Positions 1-6,203 of a stretch of DNA of 24,184 nt are shown here, one piece after another. Numbering within the stretch: position 1 is the first letter of the stretch; every line of letters begins with the position of its first letter. The position numbers and the translations under genes are program-made. The notes beneath the pieces were generated by a model. It saw only the letters and a program-made list of their open reading frames with translations. It had not been told where the DNA came from and did no database searches. The stretch is taken from positions 7,204 through 31,387 of the forward strand of contig DKGY01000071.1 in the NCBI GenBank assembly GCA_002453475.1. Reading direction: 5' to 3'. This DNA is from Clostridium sp. UBA6758 (GTDB lineage Bacteria; Bacillota; Clostridia; Clostridiales; Clostridiaceae).

Positions 1-1158
1 ACCAGCTGGCATCATAATAGGCGCCTGTACAGCCCATTGTCCACCTCCGGATGGAACAAAAAAGTTAACTAAACCTGCGCTTAGGAATGAGAACATTGGA
101 AATGTAACCTTATTAGAAATAACTACAAACATATTAGACATTAAAACTGCTAAAGATATTCCCTCTGCATTAGCTCCAGTCATCATTCCCATTATACCTG
201 CATAAAATGGGAACTGAAGTAATATAGGTCCTGCTCCTTTAGCCCCATCCATTAAAGCATTTATAAATCGTTTAGGGGTTCCATGCAATAAAATACCTAA
301 AAATAAAAATATAAAGTTTACTATATTAAGATTTAAATCAAATCCTGAAGTAATGAAGTAATATACTATATAAGTAAAGCCCATTATTGAAATTAGCCAA
401 GTAACCATTTTACTATTTTCTAACTTATCAGCTGGAGTCATTTTTTCTTTTGGCATCTCTATGAACTCTTCTTCATCCTTTAATAAGTTCCTATCTATAA
501 CTACAACATTTCCTTTATCTGGATGCATAGCTCTATTTATAAGTGGTAGAGTTACTACTAAAACTCCTACTATAACTAAATTAAATAGTGAAAATATAGT
601 TTCGCTAGTTGGTACTCCTGCAGCACTTACTGCTCCTGCTGTAGCTGTAACTAGAGATTCCCCCCCTGTAGCAAGAGTTAATGGAATTGATGCTGATAAT
701 CCAGCATGCCATAATAAGAATCCTGAATATGCTGAAGCTATTAGAAGCCTATAATCAACACCATCAACTTCCTTTGCAAGTTCCTTTGCAAATATTGCTC
801 CTATAACTAAACCAAATCCCCAGTTCAATATGCATGCTATAGATGATACAAAAGTAACTAATAATATTGCTTGAGTTGGAGTTTTAGGTATTCTAGCTAG
901 TTTTTTTGTAATCTTTTTAAATGCTGGTGCACTAGCTAAAGTATGTCCAAAAACAAGAACTAATGCCATTTGCATTGCAAATGCTAATAAACTCCAAAAT
1001 CCATTTGTCCAATGAATAATCATAGATAATGGAGATTGTCCTGTAAATAGAACACCTGAAATAAAGATCATGAAAGTTAAAATGATACAAAATAAAAATG
1101 GATCTGGTAGGTAATTTTGAACTAATTTAACACAACCATTCGTAAATTTTTTAAACAT
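1..1158 (-). CDS. atoE: Short-chain fatty acid transporter, AtoE family (C-terminus cut by window edge)
   Basis: Integral membrane carrier of the AtoE/short-chain fatty acid transporter family, which takes up acetoacetate, butyrate and similar acids. The reading frame is open from the ATG at 1158 to base 1, giving 386 residues; family members have roughly 440-460, so about 60 C-terminal residues lie outside. It opens MFKKFTNGCVKLVQNYLPDP and is followed by many hydrophobic segments. Family-like stretches include LNWGFGLVIGAIFAKEL, the glycine-rich LLWHAGLSASIPL and, near the edge, FVPSGGGQWAVQAPIMMPAG. A run of Gs (GGGGGGA) about 9 bases before the ATG is the ribosome binding site. It is read away from the 93-residue gene, and an operator-like palindrome lies about 100 bases upstream. 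The family call is from recalled motifs; substrate is inferred. Confidence 0.88.
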   Translation of the reverse strand, partial: MFKKFTNGCVKLVQNYLPDPFLFCIILTFMIFISGVLFTGQSPLSMIIHWTNGFWSLLAFAMQMALVLVFGHTLASAPAFKKITKKLARIPKTPTQAILLVTFVSSIACILNWGFGLVIGAIFAKELAKEVDGVDYRLLIASAYSGFLLWHAGLSASIPLTLATGGESLVTATAGAVSAAGVPTSETIFSLFNLVIVGVLVVTLPLINRAMHPDKGNVVVIDRNLLKDEEEFIEMPKEKMTPADKLENSKMVTWLISIMGFTYIVYYFITSGFDLNLNIVNFIFLFLGILLHGTPKRFINALMDGAKGAGPILLQFPFYAGIMGMMTGANAEGISLAVLMSNMFVVISNKVTFPMFSFLSAGLVNFFVPSGGGQWAVQAPIMMPAG

Positions 1159-1655
1159 TTTCTTTCCCCCCTTGATGAATATATGGATTTCTTTATATCA
1201 GCAAATAGTTATATTTTTTAATGTAGCTATTTGTTGTTATCTAATTACAACACTCTTAATCAATATAGTTAAAAATTTAACTATATTGATTATTATCTGC
1301 TTCTATATAGGTAGCGCTCTTAGCTTTATGTATAATTTACTTCACATGATGTATATCAACTTAAGGTATGTATACCTAATTCATTTTTAGTATACCACAT
1401 TAGCTATGCTTTTTAAATACACATATTACTTTTTTTAAATATTATTACTTTATAATACATATATAATATTTTTTCTCATAGTTTAATTTATATACTAAAT
1501 CTATTTAATTTTCTATATCCATTAAATTCATTAAATATTATTATGCATTTTGAGTAAACTATATAGAAAATAGAATTAAATTTTATGTTTCTTTTAATTC
1601 TGTTAATAATCATTTCTATTATCACTTAGAATATTGTTAAGAAAGGAGATTTTTT
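1159..1655. other. Long intergenic region between divergent genes
   Basis: About 500 bases, very AT-rich. It must hold the promoters of the minus-strand atoE and the plus-strand 93-residue gene, but I cannot assign convincing -35/-10 pairs. It contains a strong palindrome (1261-1288, listed separately), a weaker inverted repeat CAAATAG/CTATTTG with GU extensions (1202-1211 with 1224-1233) that would form a hairpin in the atoE leader, and AGAATTAAA/TTTAATTCT (1572-1580 with 1593-1601) before the 93-residue gene. A 72-codon open frame here lacks a ribosome binding site and is not called. Confidence 0.6.
1261..1288. promoter_or_regulatory. Operator-like palindrome upstream of atoE
   Basis: Arms CAATATAGTTAAA and TTTAACTATATTG (13 bases each, perfect) surround a two-base centre. 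It lies 103 bases before the atoE start and has no T-run typical of a terminator in the reading direction of either neighbour. The inner 26 bases have the layout AATATAGTT-8 bases-AACTATATT, the same half-sites and spacing as the palindrome in front of the marR gene at 14779-14804. I infer a repressor binding site, perhaps for that MarR protein or a relative. Confidence 0.5.
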
Positions 1656-1937
1656 ATGAACAGAATAGGTGAAGACGTTAAAGCCGGTATGAATAAAGTT
1701 ACTGGTGAAGTTAAGGATATGTATAATGGAATGAAAATTCAATATGTTGAAAAGAAAGACGATATTAAGGAATTTATTTCAGAAAAAAGATTTGTTCGTG
1801 ACCTTAAAAACCAAATGAAAGATGAGGTTAGAGATGAAGGTCAATTAGCTAAAAATATTTACAATAAAGCTATGGTTGGAGGAAAGGAAATAGCCAAAGA
1901 AATAAAGAATGATATTAAAAATCAGATGAAAAACTAA
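1656..1937 (+). CDS. Small lysine/glutamate-rich helical protein, function unknown
   Basis: A 93-residue protein that I do not recognise. It has no signal peptide, no hydrophobic segment and no cysteine. Lys, Glu, Asp, Asn and Met dominate, with regularly spaced hydrophobic residues, so long amphipathic helices are likely, broken by a glycine pair (MVGGKE) near residue 75. The composition recalls small stress or spore-associated helical proteins (YtxH- or CsbD-like), but that is only a resemblance. The start is well supported: AAAGGAG sits 8 bases before the ATG. It is a single-gene unit, closed by the hairpin at 1954-2002 that it shares with the convergent Bfd gene. Confidence 0.75.
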   Translation: MNRIGEDVKAGMNKVTGEVKDMYNGMKIQYVEKKDDIKEFISEKRFVRDLKNQMKDEVRDEGQLAKNIYNKAMVGGKEIAKEIKNDIKNQMKN

Positions 1938-1953
1938 TAATTATAAAAATTAA

Positions 1954-2002
1954 TTTAGGTCTATATTGATATGAAAAGTAGTTATATCAATATAGACCTA
2001 AA
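1954..2002. terminator. Bidirectional hairpin terminator
   Basis: Two perfect 19-base arms (TTTAGGTCTATATTGATAT at 1954-1972 and its complement at 1984-2002) enclose an 11-base loop. It lies between convergent genes, 16 bases after the stop of the 93-residue gene and 12 bases beyond the stop of the minus-strand Bfd gene. The stem is unusually long and is A/T-rich at its outer ends, so it can serve both strands. Confidence 0.75.
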
Positions 2003-2014
2003 AATTCATATTAA

Positions 2015-2191
2015 TTATTTTTTTACTTCTTGAAGAATTTCTTCTATTTCACTAATACATGCTCCACAAACAGTTCCTGCTCCAGTAGTTTCCATGATAT
2101 CATCTACAGTTTTAGCACCATCTTCAATAGCTTTCTTAATAGTGTTATAGTCTACATCTTGACAAGTACATACAATTCTATTTTCTGACAT
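2015..2191 (-). CDS. Single-domain Bfd-like [2Fe-2S] protein
   Basis: A 58-residue protein of the BFD (bacterioferritin-associated ferredoxin-like) [2Fe-2S] family, beginning MSENRIVCTCQDVDYNTI. It has the four ligand cysteines in the family layout: C8 and C10 in a CxC, then C42 and C45 in VCGACI, preceded by the TGAGT turn. That is essentially the whole domain and nothing else. AAGGAGGA lies 8 bases before the ATG. A second gene with two copies of the same domain follows upstream in the same direction. In other bacteria Bfd domains pass electrons, for example to release iron from ferritin, or are parts of larger oxidoreductases. No partner is adjacent here, so the role is open. Confidence 0.88.
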   Translation of the reverse strand: MSENRIVCTCQDVDYNTIKKAIEDGAKTVDDIMETTGAGTVCGACISEIEEILQEVKK

Positions 2192-2215
2192 TTACTCTTC
2201 CTCCTTAATATAGAC

Positions 2216-2244
2216 ATATATGATTAATGTAGTTAATCATATAT
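2216..2244. promoter_or_regulatory. Inverted repeat upstream of the single-domain Bfd gene
   Basis: Perfect 12-base arms ATATATGATTAA (2216-2227) and TTAATCATATAT (2233-2244) with a 5-base centre TGTAG. It lies 25-53 bases before the Bfd start, where an operator would overlap the promoter or the start of the transcript. The half-site TGATTAA recurs once in the -35 region of the neighbouring double-Bfd gene (2746-2752). The regulator is unknown. It could also be an RNA hairpin. Confidence 0.45.
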
Positions 2245-2362
2245 AATGTAATTATTCTTTAATAGTATTGCTATAAATTACATTTCAATACACTATATTT
2301 TGGTTTTCATACATATCTCTTATAGGAATTGATGAATTAAATTATTTCTATGGTAATATGTG

Positions 2363-2683
2363 TTACTTATTTGAGTTAATTAAACTTTCAATAACACATT
2401 TACATTTTCCACATGCTGTTCCTGCTCCTGTAGTTACCCCTACCTTTTCTACAGTATCGTCTCCATTTTGTATTGCTTTTACTACTTCTTTAGTAGAGAC
2501 ATTTCTACATGTGCATACATCTCCTAATATTTTTTCAATTCTCTCAATGCATCCACCACAAACATCTCCTGCTCCTGTAGCAGCTTGAATATCTTCTACT
2601 GATCTAGCTCCTTGAGCCATTGCCTCTCTTACTGCAGCATAAGTAACTCCATTACATAGACATACGATTTTTTCTGTTACCAT
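2363..2683 (-). CDS. Tandem double-domain Bfd-like [2Fe-2S] protein
   Basis: A 106-residue protein made of two consecutive Bfd-like [2Fe-2S] domains. The first has C8xC10 and C42xxC45 (VCGGCI); the second has C57xC59 (VCTCRN) and C91xxC94 (ACGKCKC, with an extra C96). The two halves share the TGAG turn before the second cysteine pair (TGAGD, TGAGT), so this looks like an internal duplication of a module like the gene next door. AGGAGGA lies 8 bases before the ATG. No flavoprotein or ferritin partner is encoded alongside. A small two-cluster electron carrier or regulatory iron-sulfur protein is the natural guess; the partner is unknown. Confidence 0.87.
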   Translation of the reverse strand: MVTEKIVCLCNGVTYAAVREAMAQGARSVEDIQAATGAGDVCGGCIERIEKILGDVCTCRNVSTKEVVKAIQNGDDTVEKVGVTTGAGTACGKCKCVIESLINSNK

Positions 2684-2722
2684 TTTATATTCCTCCTATA
2701 ATCTCTTATTTTATATATTTCC

Positions 2723-2751
2723 ATTATAACCTAATAATATTTGTTAATCAA
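2723..2751 (-). promoter_or_regulatory. Promoter of the double-Bfd gene
   Basis: On the minus strand TTGATT (2751-2746) and TATAAT (2728-2723) are 17 bases apart, a good housekeeping (SigA-type) promoter about 40 bases before the ATG. The -35 lies in an A/T palindrome, AATATT-8 bases-AATATT with a TTAA centre (about 2737-2756), which might be an operator. Confidence 0.6.
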
Positions 2752-2919
2752 TATTTATTATTTGATATTCATTCTTTATTCTCAGCCATTGATGTACCAT
2801 ATACTTTTATTCTTTGTTATTTTCAATAATATATTCAAATACTATCTCAATTTACAGATTTATTCCACCTTATTCATTGACAAGATTTCTCAATTATGAT
2901 AGAGTATGATTTGTTTAGG

Positions 2920-2925
2920 TATAAT
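2920..2925 (+). promoter_or_regulatory. Likely -10 box for the riboswitch/btu transcript
   Basis: A perfect TATAAT lies 12 bases before the first paired base of the cobalamin aptamer, the right place to start the leader RNA around 2932. No good -35 is visible 17-18 bases upstream; a TTGACA at 2877 is too far away. Confidence 0.45.
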
Positions 2926-2936
2926 AGCATATGAAT

Positions 2937-3087
2937 AATATTGGTTAATTTAAAGGAAGATGGATGAAATTTCCACACAGTACCGCTACTGTAATTAGGG
3001 AGTATTAACTAAATTAAGTCACTGAGTCATTGATTTGGGAAGGCTAGTTAATATTATGATCTATAAGTCAGGATACTTTCCAATATT
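2937..3087 (+). promoter_or_regulatory. Cobalamin (B12) riboswitch aptamer
   Basis: The closing helix P1 is AATATTGG (2937-2944) with CCAATATT (3080-3087), a perfect 8-base pairing. Inside are the conserved blocks of the cobalamin riboswitch in order: the GGAAG...GATGAAATTTCC region, the B12-box-like CACAGTACCGCTACTGTA, GTCACTG, GGGAAGGC, and AGTCAGGATAC just before P1 closes. The element sits 150 bases before a lipoprotein-permease-ATPase operon. Binding of adenosylcobalamin or a related corrinoid is expected to turn the operon off, which also identifies the transported compound. Confidence 0.93.
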
Positions 3088-3239
3088 AAAATATCGATAC
3101 TCTTCGAGTAAAGAGTGATATTAATCAATCATAGTAACTACGTTGTATTGTCTATGGTTTTACTTAGAGTATCCTTATGTATTCATAACAAATTATAACA
3201 TTTAACTAATTATAATTGGAATAGTAAAGGAGAATTCAA
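3088..3239 (+). promoter_or_regulatory. Riboswitch expression platform and btuF leader
   Basis: A stem AATATC-GAT bulge-ACTCTT (3090-3104) can pair with AAGAGTGATATT (3111-3122). Further on, AGAGTATCCT (3166-3175) can pair in two exclusive ways: with GATACTCT in that stem (3096-3103), or with AGGATACT in the 3' conserved part of the aptamer (3070-3077). No GC-rich hairpin plus T-run is visible, so control may act on translation at the AAAGGAG before the btuF ATG. The last step is not clear from sequence alone. Confidence 0.5.
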
Positions 3240-4265
3240 ATGAAACACTTAAAAAAAATCACTTCAATTTTATTAAGCTTGCTACTTATCCTTAGTCTTG
3301 TAGGTTGTAGTAATGGAAGCTCTAATAAAAACACTTCAAAAGAAAATTCTAATTCATCTCAAAATGAAAGCGCAGATTCTCATTATCCAGTAACAATTGA
3401 AACTTATAACTTCAAAAAAGAACCTATAAAACTAACTTTTAATAAAGCACCTGAAAAAGTTTTTGCTGTATATCAGAACTCTATAGAAACTCTTCTTGCT
3501 CTAGGTCTTGAGGATAAAATAGTAGCTGCTGCTGGTCTTGACCATCCTGTAAAAGAAGAATACAAAGCTGCTTTTGAAAAAGTTAATTATTTAAAAGAGT
3601 TTACTCCATCTAAAGAAACTGTAGTTATGTCTGAACCGGACTTTATTCTTGGCTGGTATTCCCTTTTTAAAGATAAAAGTCTTGGTGATGTATCTTACTG
3701 GAATGAAAATGGTATTAATACATATATGTCTTTAAATAGTGGTGTAGCTAAAGAGAAAACTATTGATAATGAAATTACTGACATATTAAATTTAGGAAAA
3801 ATTTTCAACGTTGAAGATAAAGCACAAGAACTAGTAAATAAAATTACTGAGGCTGTTGAAAACACATCTAATTCAGTTAAGGGTAAAGAAAAACAAAATG
3901 CTTTAGTTTTAGAGTTCTCCAATGATAAAATCAGTACTTATGGAGCTAGTACCTTAGCTGGTGATATGATAACAAAACTTGGTGCCAATTTACTTAGTCC
4001 TGAAGGAAATAGCATTGGTAAAGAAGATTTAATAAATCTAAATCCTGATTGTATATTTGTAGTATATATGGATAGAGGTGATAATAATGTTCCTCAACAA
4101 GAAGTAGATAAAATTTTGAAAGATGAATCTCTTCAAACACTTTCAGCTGTTAAAAACAAAAGAGTATATCCTATATCTTTAGGAGAAATGTATTCTAGTG
4201 GTATCAGAACCATAGATGGAATAAATACTTTCTCTGAAGGTTTATATGGAACCTTAGGTAAATAA
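3240..4265 (+). CDS. btuF: Corrinoid/cobalamin ABC transporter, substrate-binding lipoprotein
   Basis: A 341-residue extracellular binding protein of the periplasmic-binding (BtuF/FecB-like) fold. The N-terminus MKHLKKITSILLSLLLILSL ends in the lipobox LVGC, so C23 is the lipid-modified residue and the mature protein hangs on the outer face of the membrane. A Ser/Asn-rich linker follows up to about residue 45. The region KVFAVYQNSIETLLALGLED is the typical first lobe segment, and SEPDFILGWYS and LNPDCIFVVYMDR are the usual strands facing the ligand cleft. AAAGGAG lies 7 bases before the ATG. The permease begins 4 bases after the stop. The protein alone cannot tell corrinoid from siderophore; the B12 riboswitch in front decides for corrinoid. 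Confidence 0.85.
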   Translation: MKHLKKITSILLSLLLILSLVGCSNGSSNKNTSKENSNSSQNESADSHYPVTIETYNFKKEPIKLTFNKAPEKVFAVYQNSIETLLALGLEDKIVAAAGLDHPVKEEYKAAFEKVNYLKEFTPSKETVVMSEPDFILGWYSLFKDKSLGDVSYWNENGINTYMSLNSGVAKEKTIDNEITDILNLGKIFNVEDKAQELVNKITEAVENTSNSVKGKEKQNALVLEFSNDKISTYGASTLAGDMITKLGANLLSPEGNSIGKEDLINLNPDCIFVVYMDRGDNNVPQQEVDKILKDESLQTLSAVKNKRVYPISLGEMYSSGIRTIDGINTFSEGLYGTLGK

Positions 4266-4269
4266 TACT

Positions 4270-5355
4270 ATGACGATAAAAAATAAAAATAAATTTAAAG
4301 ATTCTAATATTTTTAAGGGAATGCCTATTTATATAGGTACTTCTCTTGTTCTTTTAATAATACTTATTTCCTCAATAGGACTAGCTGTTGCCATTGGTTC
4401 TGTAAATATATCCATAAAAGAAGTATATAGTATTATTCTTTATAAACTCTTTTATATAGGTGAGATTTCTATGAGCACTTCCAAAATAGATGTTATATGG
4501 TTGATTAGAATGCCTAGAATAGTTTTAGCCATAGCCGTTGGAATGGGATTATCCGTAGTTGGTATTGTAATGCAGGCTATTGCTAAAAATCCTTTAGCTG
4601 ACCCTTATATCCTTGGAATATCCTCAGGAGCCTCTCTTGGTGCTACCTTAGCAATTATCCTCGGTATTGGAACAAGTTTAGGTAGCAGTTATATTGGAAT
4701 AATGGGATTTATAGGTGCTTTTACTATTTCAATGTTAGTTTTAAAGCTTTCTAATATAGGTGGACGAACTAATTCTGTAAAACTGCTTCTTTCTGGAATG
4801 GCTCTTAGCTCTGTATGCAGTGCCTTTTCAAGCTTTATAGTTTATATTACCAATGATGCTCAGGGATTGAAGGATATCAGTTTTTGGCTTATGGGTAGTC
4901 TGGCTGGTGCTAATTGGAATGAAATTTCTTTTATACTTCCTATTATTTTTATAGGAACATTATTCTTTATGACCCAATATAGAACTCTAAACCTAATGCT
5001 TTTAGGTGATGATGTATCTGTGACTTTAGGTACTGATTTACATAAATTTAGAATCATTTATTTAATAATAACTTCCTTAATGATCGGTATAATAGTATAC
5101 TCTTCAGGTATGATTGGATTTATTGGACTTATCATTCCTCATATAGTTAGAATTATATTTGGTACAGATCATAAAAAAATAATTCCTATAGGAGCTATAC
5201 TAGGTGCAATATTTCTAATTTGGGCAGATGTCCTATCTAGAATTATAATAAAGGGTGCAGAGATTCCTATTGGTATATTGATTTCTATGATAGGAGCACC
5301 TTTTTTTGTATGGCTCATGATAAAAAAATCCTATGGATTTGGAGGTAGCAACTAA
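4270..5355 (+). CDS. btuC: Corrinoid/cobalamin ABC transporter, permease (FecCD family)
   Basis: A 361-residue integral membrane permease of the FecCD/BtuC family, with about nine to ten hydrophobic segments expected. Family marks are WLIRMPRIVLAIAVGMGLSV, then QAIAKNPLADPYILGISSGA (the conserved NPLADPxxLGxSxGA region), GLKDISFWLMGSL, and near the end GMIGFIGLIIPHIVR, the loop that contacts the ATPase. It starts 4 bases after the binding protein and its stop overlaps the ATPase start in TAATG, so the three are co-translated. Start at 4270 has only a weak ribosome binding site of its own (TTAGGTAA), which fits translational coupling. Confidence 0.9.
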   Translation: MTIKNKNKFKDSNIFKGMPIYIGTSLVLLIILISSIGLAVAIGSVNISIKEVYSIILYKLFYIGEISMSTSKIDVIWLIRMPRIVLAIAVGMGLSVVGIVMQAIAKNPLADPYILGISSGASLGATLAIILGIGTSLGSSYIGIMGFIGAFTISMLVLKLSNIGGRTNSVKLLLSGMALSSVCSAFSSFIVYITNDAQGLKDISFWLMGSLAGANWNEISFILPIIFIGTLFFMTQYRTLNLMLLGDDVSVTLGTDLHKFRIIYLIITSLMIGIIVYSSGMIGFIGLIIPHIVRIIFGTDHKKIIPIGAILGAIFLIWADVLSRIIIKGAEIPIGILISMIGAPFFVWLMIKKSYGFGGSN

Positions 5356-6119
5356 TGCATATTTCAACTGAAGATATGAGAGTTAAGATAGGTGACACTG
5401 ATATTCTAAAAGGTATTAATATAGATGTTAATAACAAAGATTTTATAGGAGTAATTGGCCCAAACGGTAGTGGCAAATCCACTTTATTAAAATGCATATA
5501 TAGGACCCTAAAACCCAGTAGTGGAATAATTAAACTAGATGATATTAATCTAAGCAAATTATCTATTAAAGAAACTTCTAAAAAACTAGCAGTTCTATCT
5601 CAACATAATAATTATAATTTTGATTTCTCAGTAAAAGATATATTACTTATGGGTAGATCTCCCCATAAAAAATTTCTGGATAGAGATACTAAAGAAGATT
5701 ATGACATAGTATATGATTCTTTGAATAAAGTAGGAATGCTAGACTTTATAGATAGAAGCTTTCTAACTCTTTCTGGTGGAGAACAGCAACGTATTATTCT
5801 TGCTAGGGCATTAGCCCAGCAAACTGACTGTCTAATTTTAGATGAACCAACTAATCATTTAGATATAAAATATCAGCTTCAACTTATGGGTATTGTAAAA
5901 AATCTTAATGTAGAAGTTATCGCTGCTATACATGATTTAAATATTGCTGCTATGTATTGCGATAAGATTTATGTTTTAAAAGAAGGTACTATTGTTGCCT
6001 ATGGTACTCCTAAAGAAGTTCTTGCTTCTGAATTAATCAAAGATGTTTATGGCGTTGATTCAATGGTTATAGAAAATCCCACAACTAATTTATTAAATAT
6101 TTGTTATACTCCTATGTAA
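5355..6119 (+). CDS. btuD: Corrinoid/cobalamin ABC transporter, ATP-binding protein
   Basis: A 254-residue ABC ATPase that energises the permease BtuC. All ABC motifs are present: Walker A GPNGSGKST (35-43), Q-loop around SQHNNYNFDF, signature LSGGEQQR (139-146), Walker B LILDEP (160-165, catalytic E164), D-loop NHLD, and the switch histidine H193 in IHDLN. This layout is that of iron-siderophore/cobalamin importers. The ATG overlaps the btuC stop by one base, and GGAGG lies 11 bases upstream. The strong hairpin at 6126-6157 ends the operon. Confidence 0.9.
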   Translation: MHISTEDMRVKIGDTDILKGINIDVNNKDFIGVIGPNGSGKSTLLKCIYRTLKPSSGIIKLDDINLSKLSIKETSKKLAVLSQHNNYNFDFSVKDILLMGRSPHKKFLDRDTKEDYDIVYDSLNKVGMLDFIDRSFLTLSGGEQQRIILARALAQQTDCLILDEPTNHLDIKYQLQLMGIVKNLNVEVIAAIHDLNIAAMYCDKIYVLKEGTIVAYGTPKEVLASELIKDVYGVDSMVIENPTTNLLNICYTPM

Positions 6120-6125
6120 CAAATG

Positions 6126-6157
6126 AAGGGATATCTCAATACCTTGAGATATCCCTT
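6126..6157 (+). terminator. Terminator after btuD
   Basis: Perfect 14-base arms AAGGGATATCTCAA (6126-6139) and TTGAGATATCCCTT (6144-6157) with a 4-base loop, followed by TATTTTAT. It may also serve the convergent chemoreceptor gene, whose stop is 46 bases further. Confidence 0.85.
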
Positions 6158-6203
6158 TATTTTATCCATAATTTATTCTATGACCACAATCTAAGAAATA
6201 CTT

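Noticed and set aside
461..754. Open frame of 97 codons on the plus strand
   Set aside because: It lies opposite the atoE coding frame, has no ribosome binding site and looks like a shadow of that membrane protein.
1172..1390. Open frame of 72 hydrophobic codons on the plus strand
   Set aside because: No Shine-Dalgarno sequence precedes it (only C- and T-rich DNA). It runs through the atoE leader and the palindrome at 1261. Hydrophobic residues are expected from AT-rich non-coding DNA.
2358..2399. Inverted repeat ATGTGTTA/TAACACAT around the stop of the double-Bfd gene
   Set aside because: Arms of 8 bases with a long spacer partly inside the coding region; too weak and lacking a T-run to be called a terminator.
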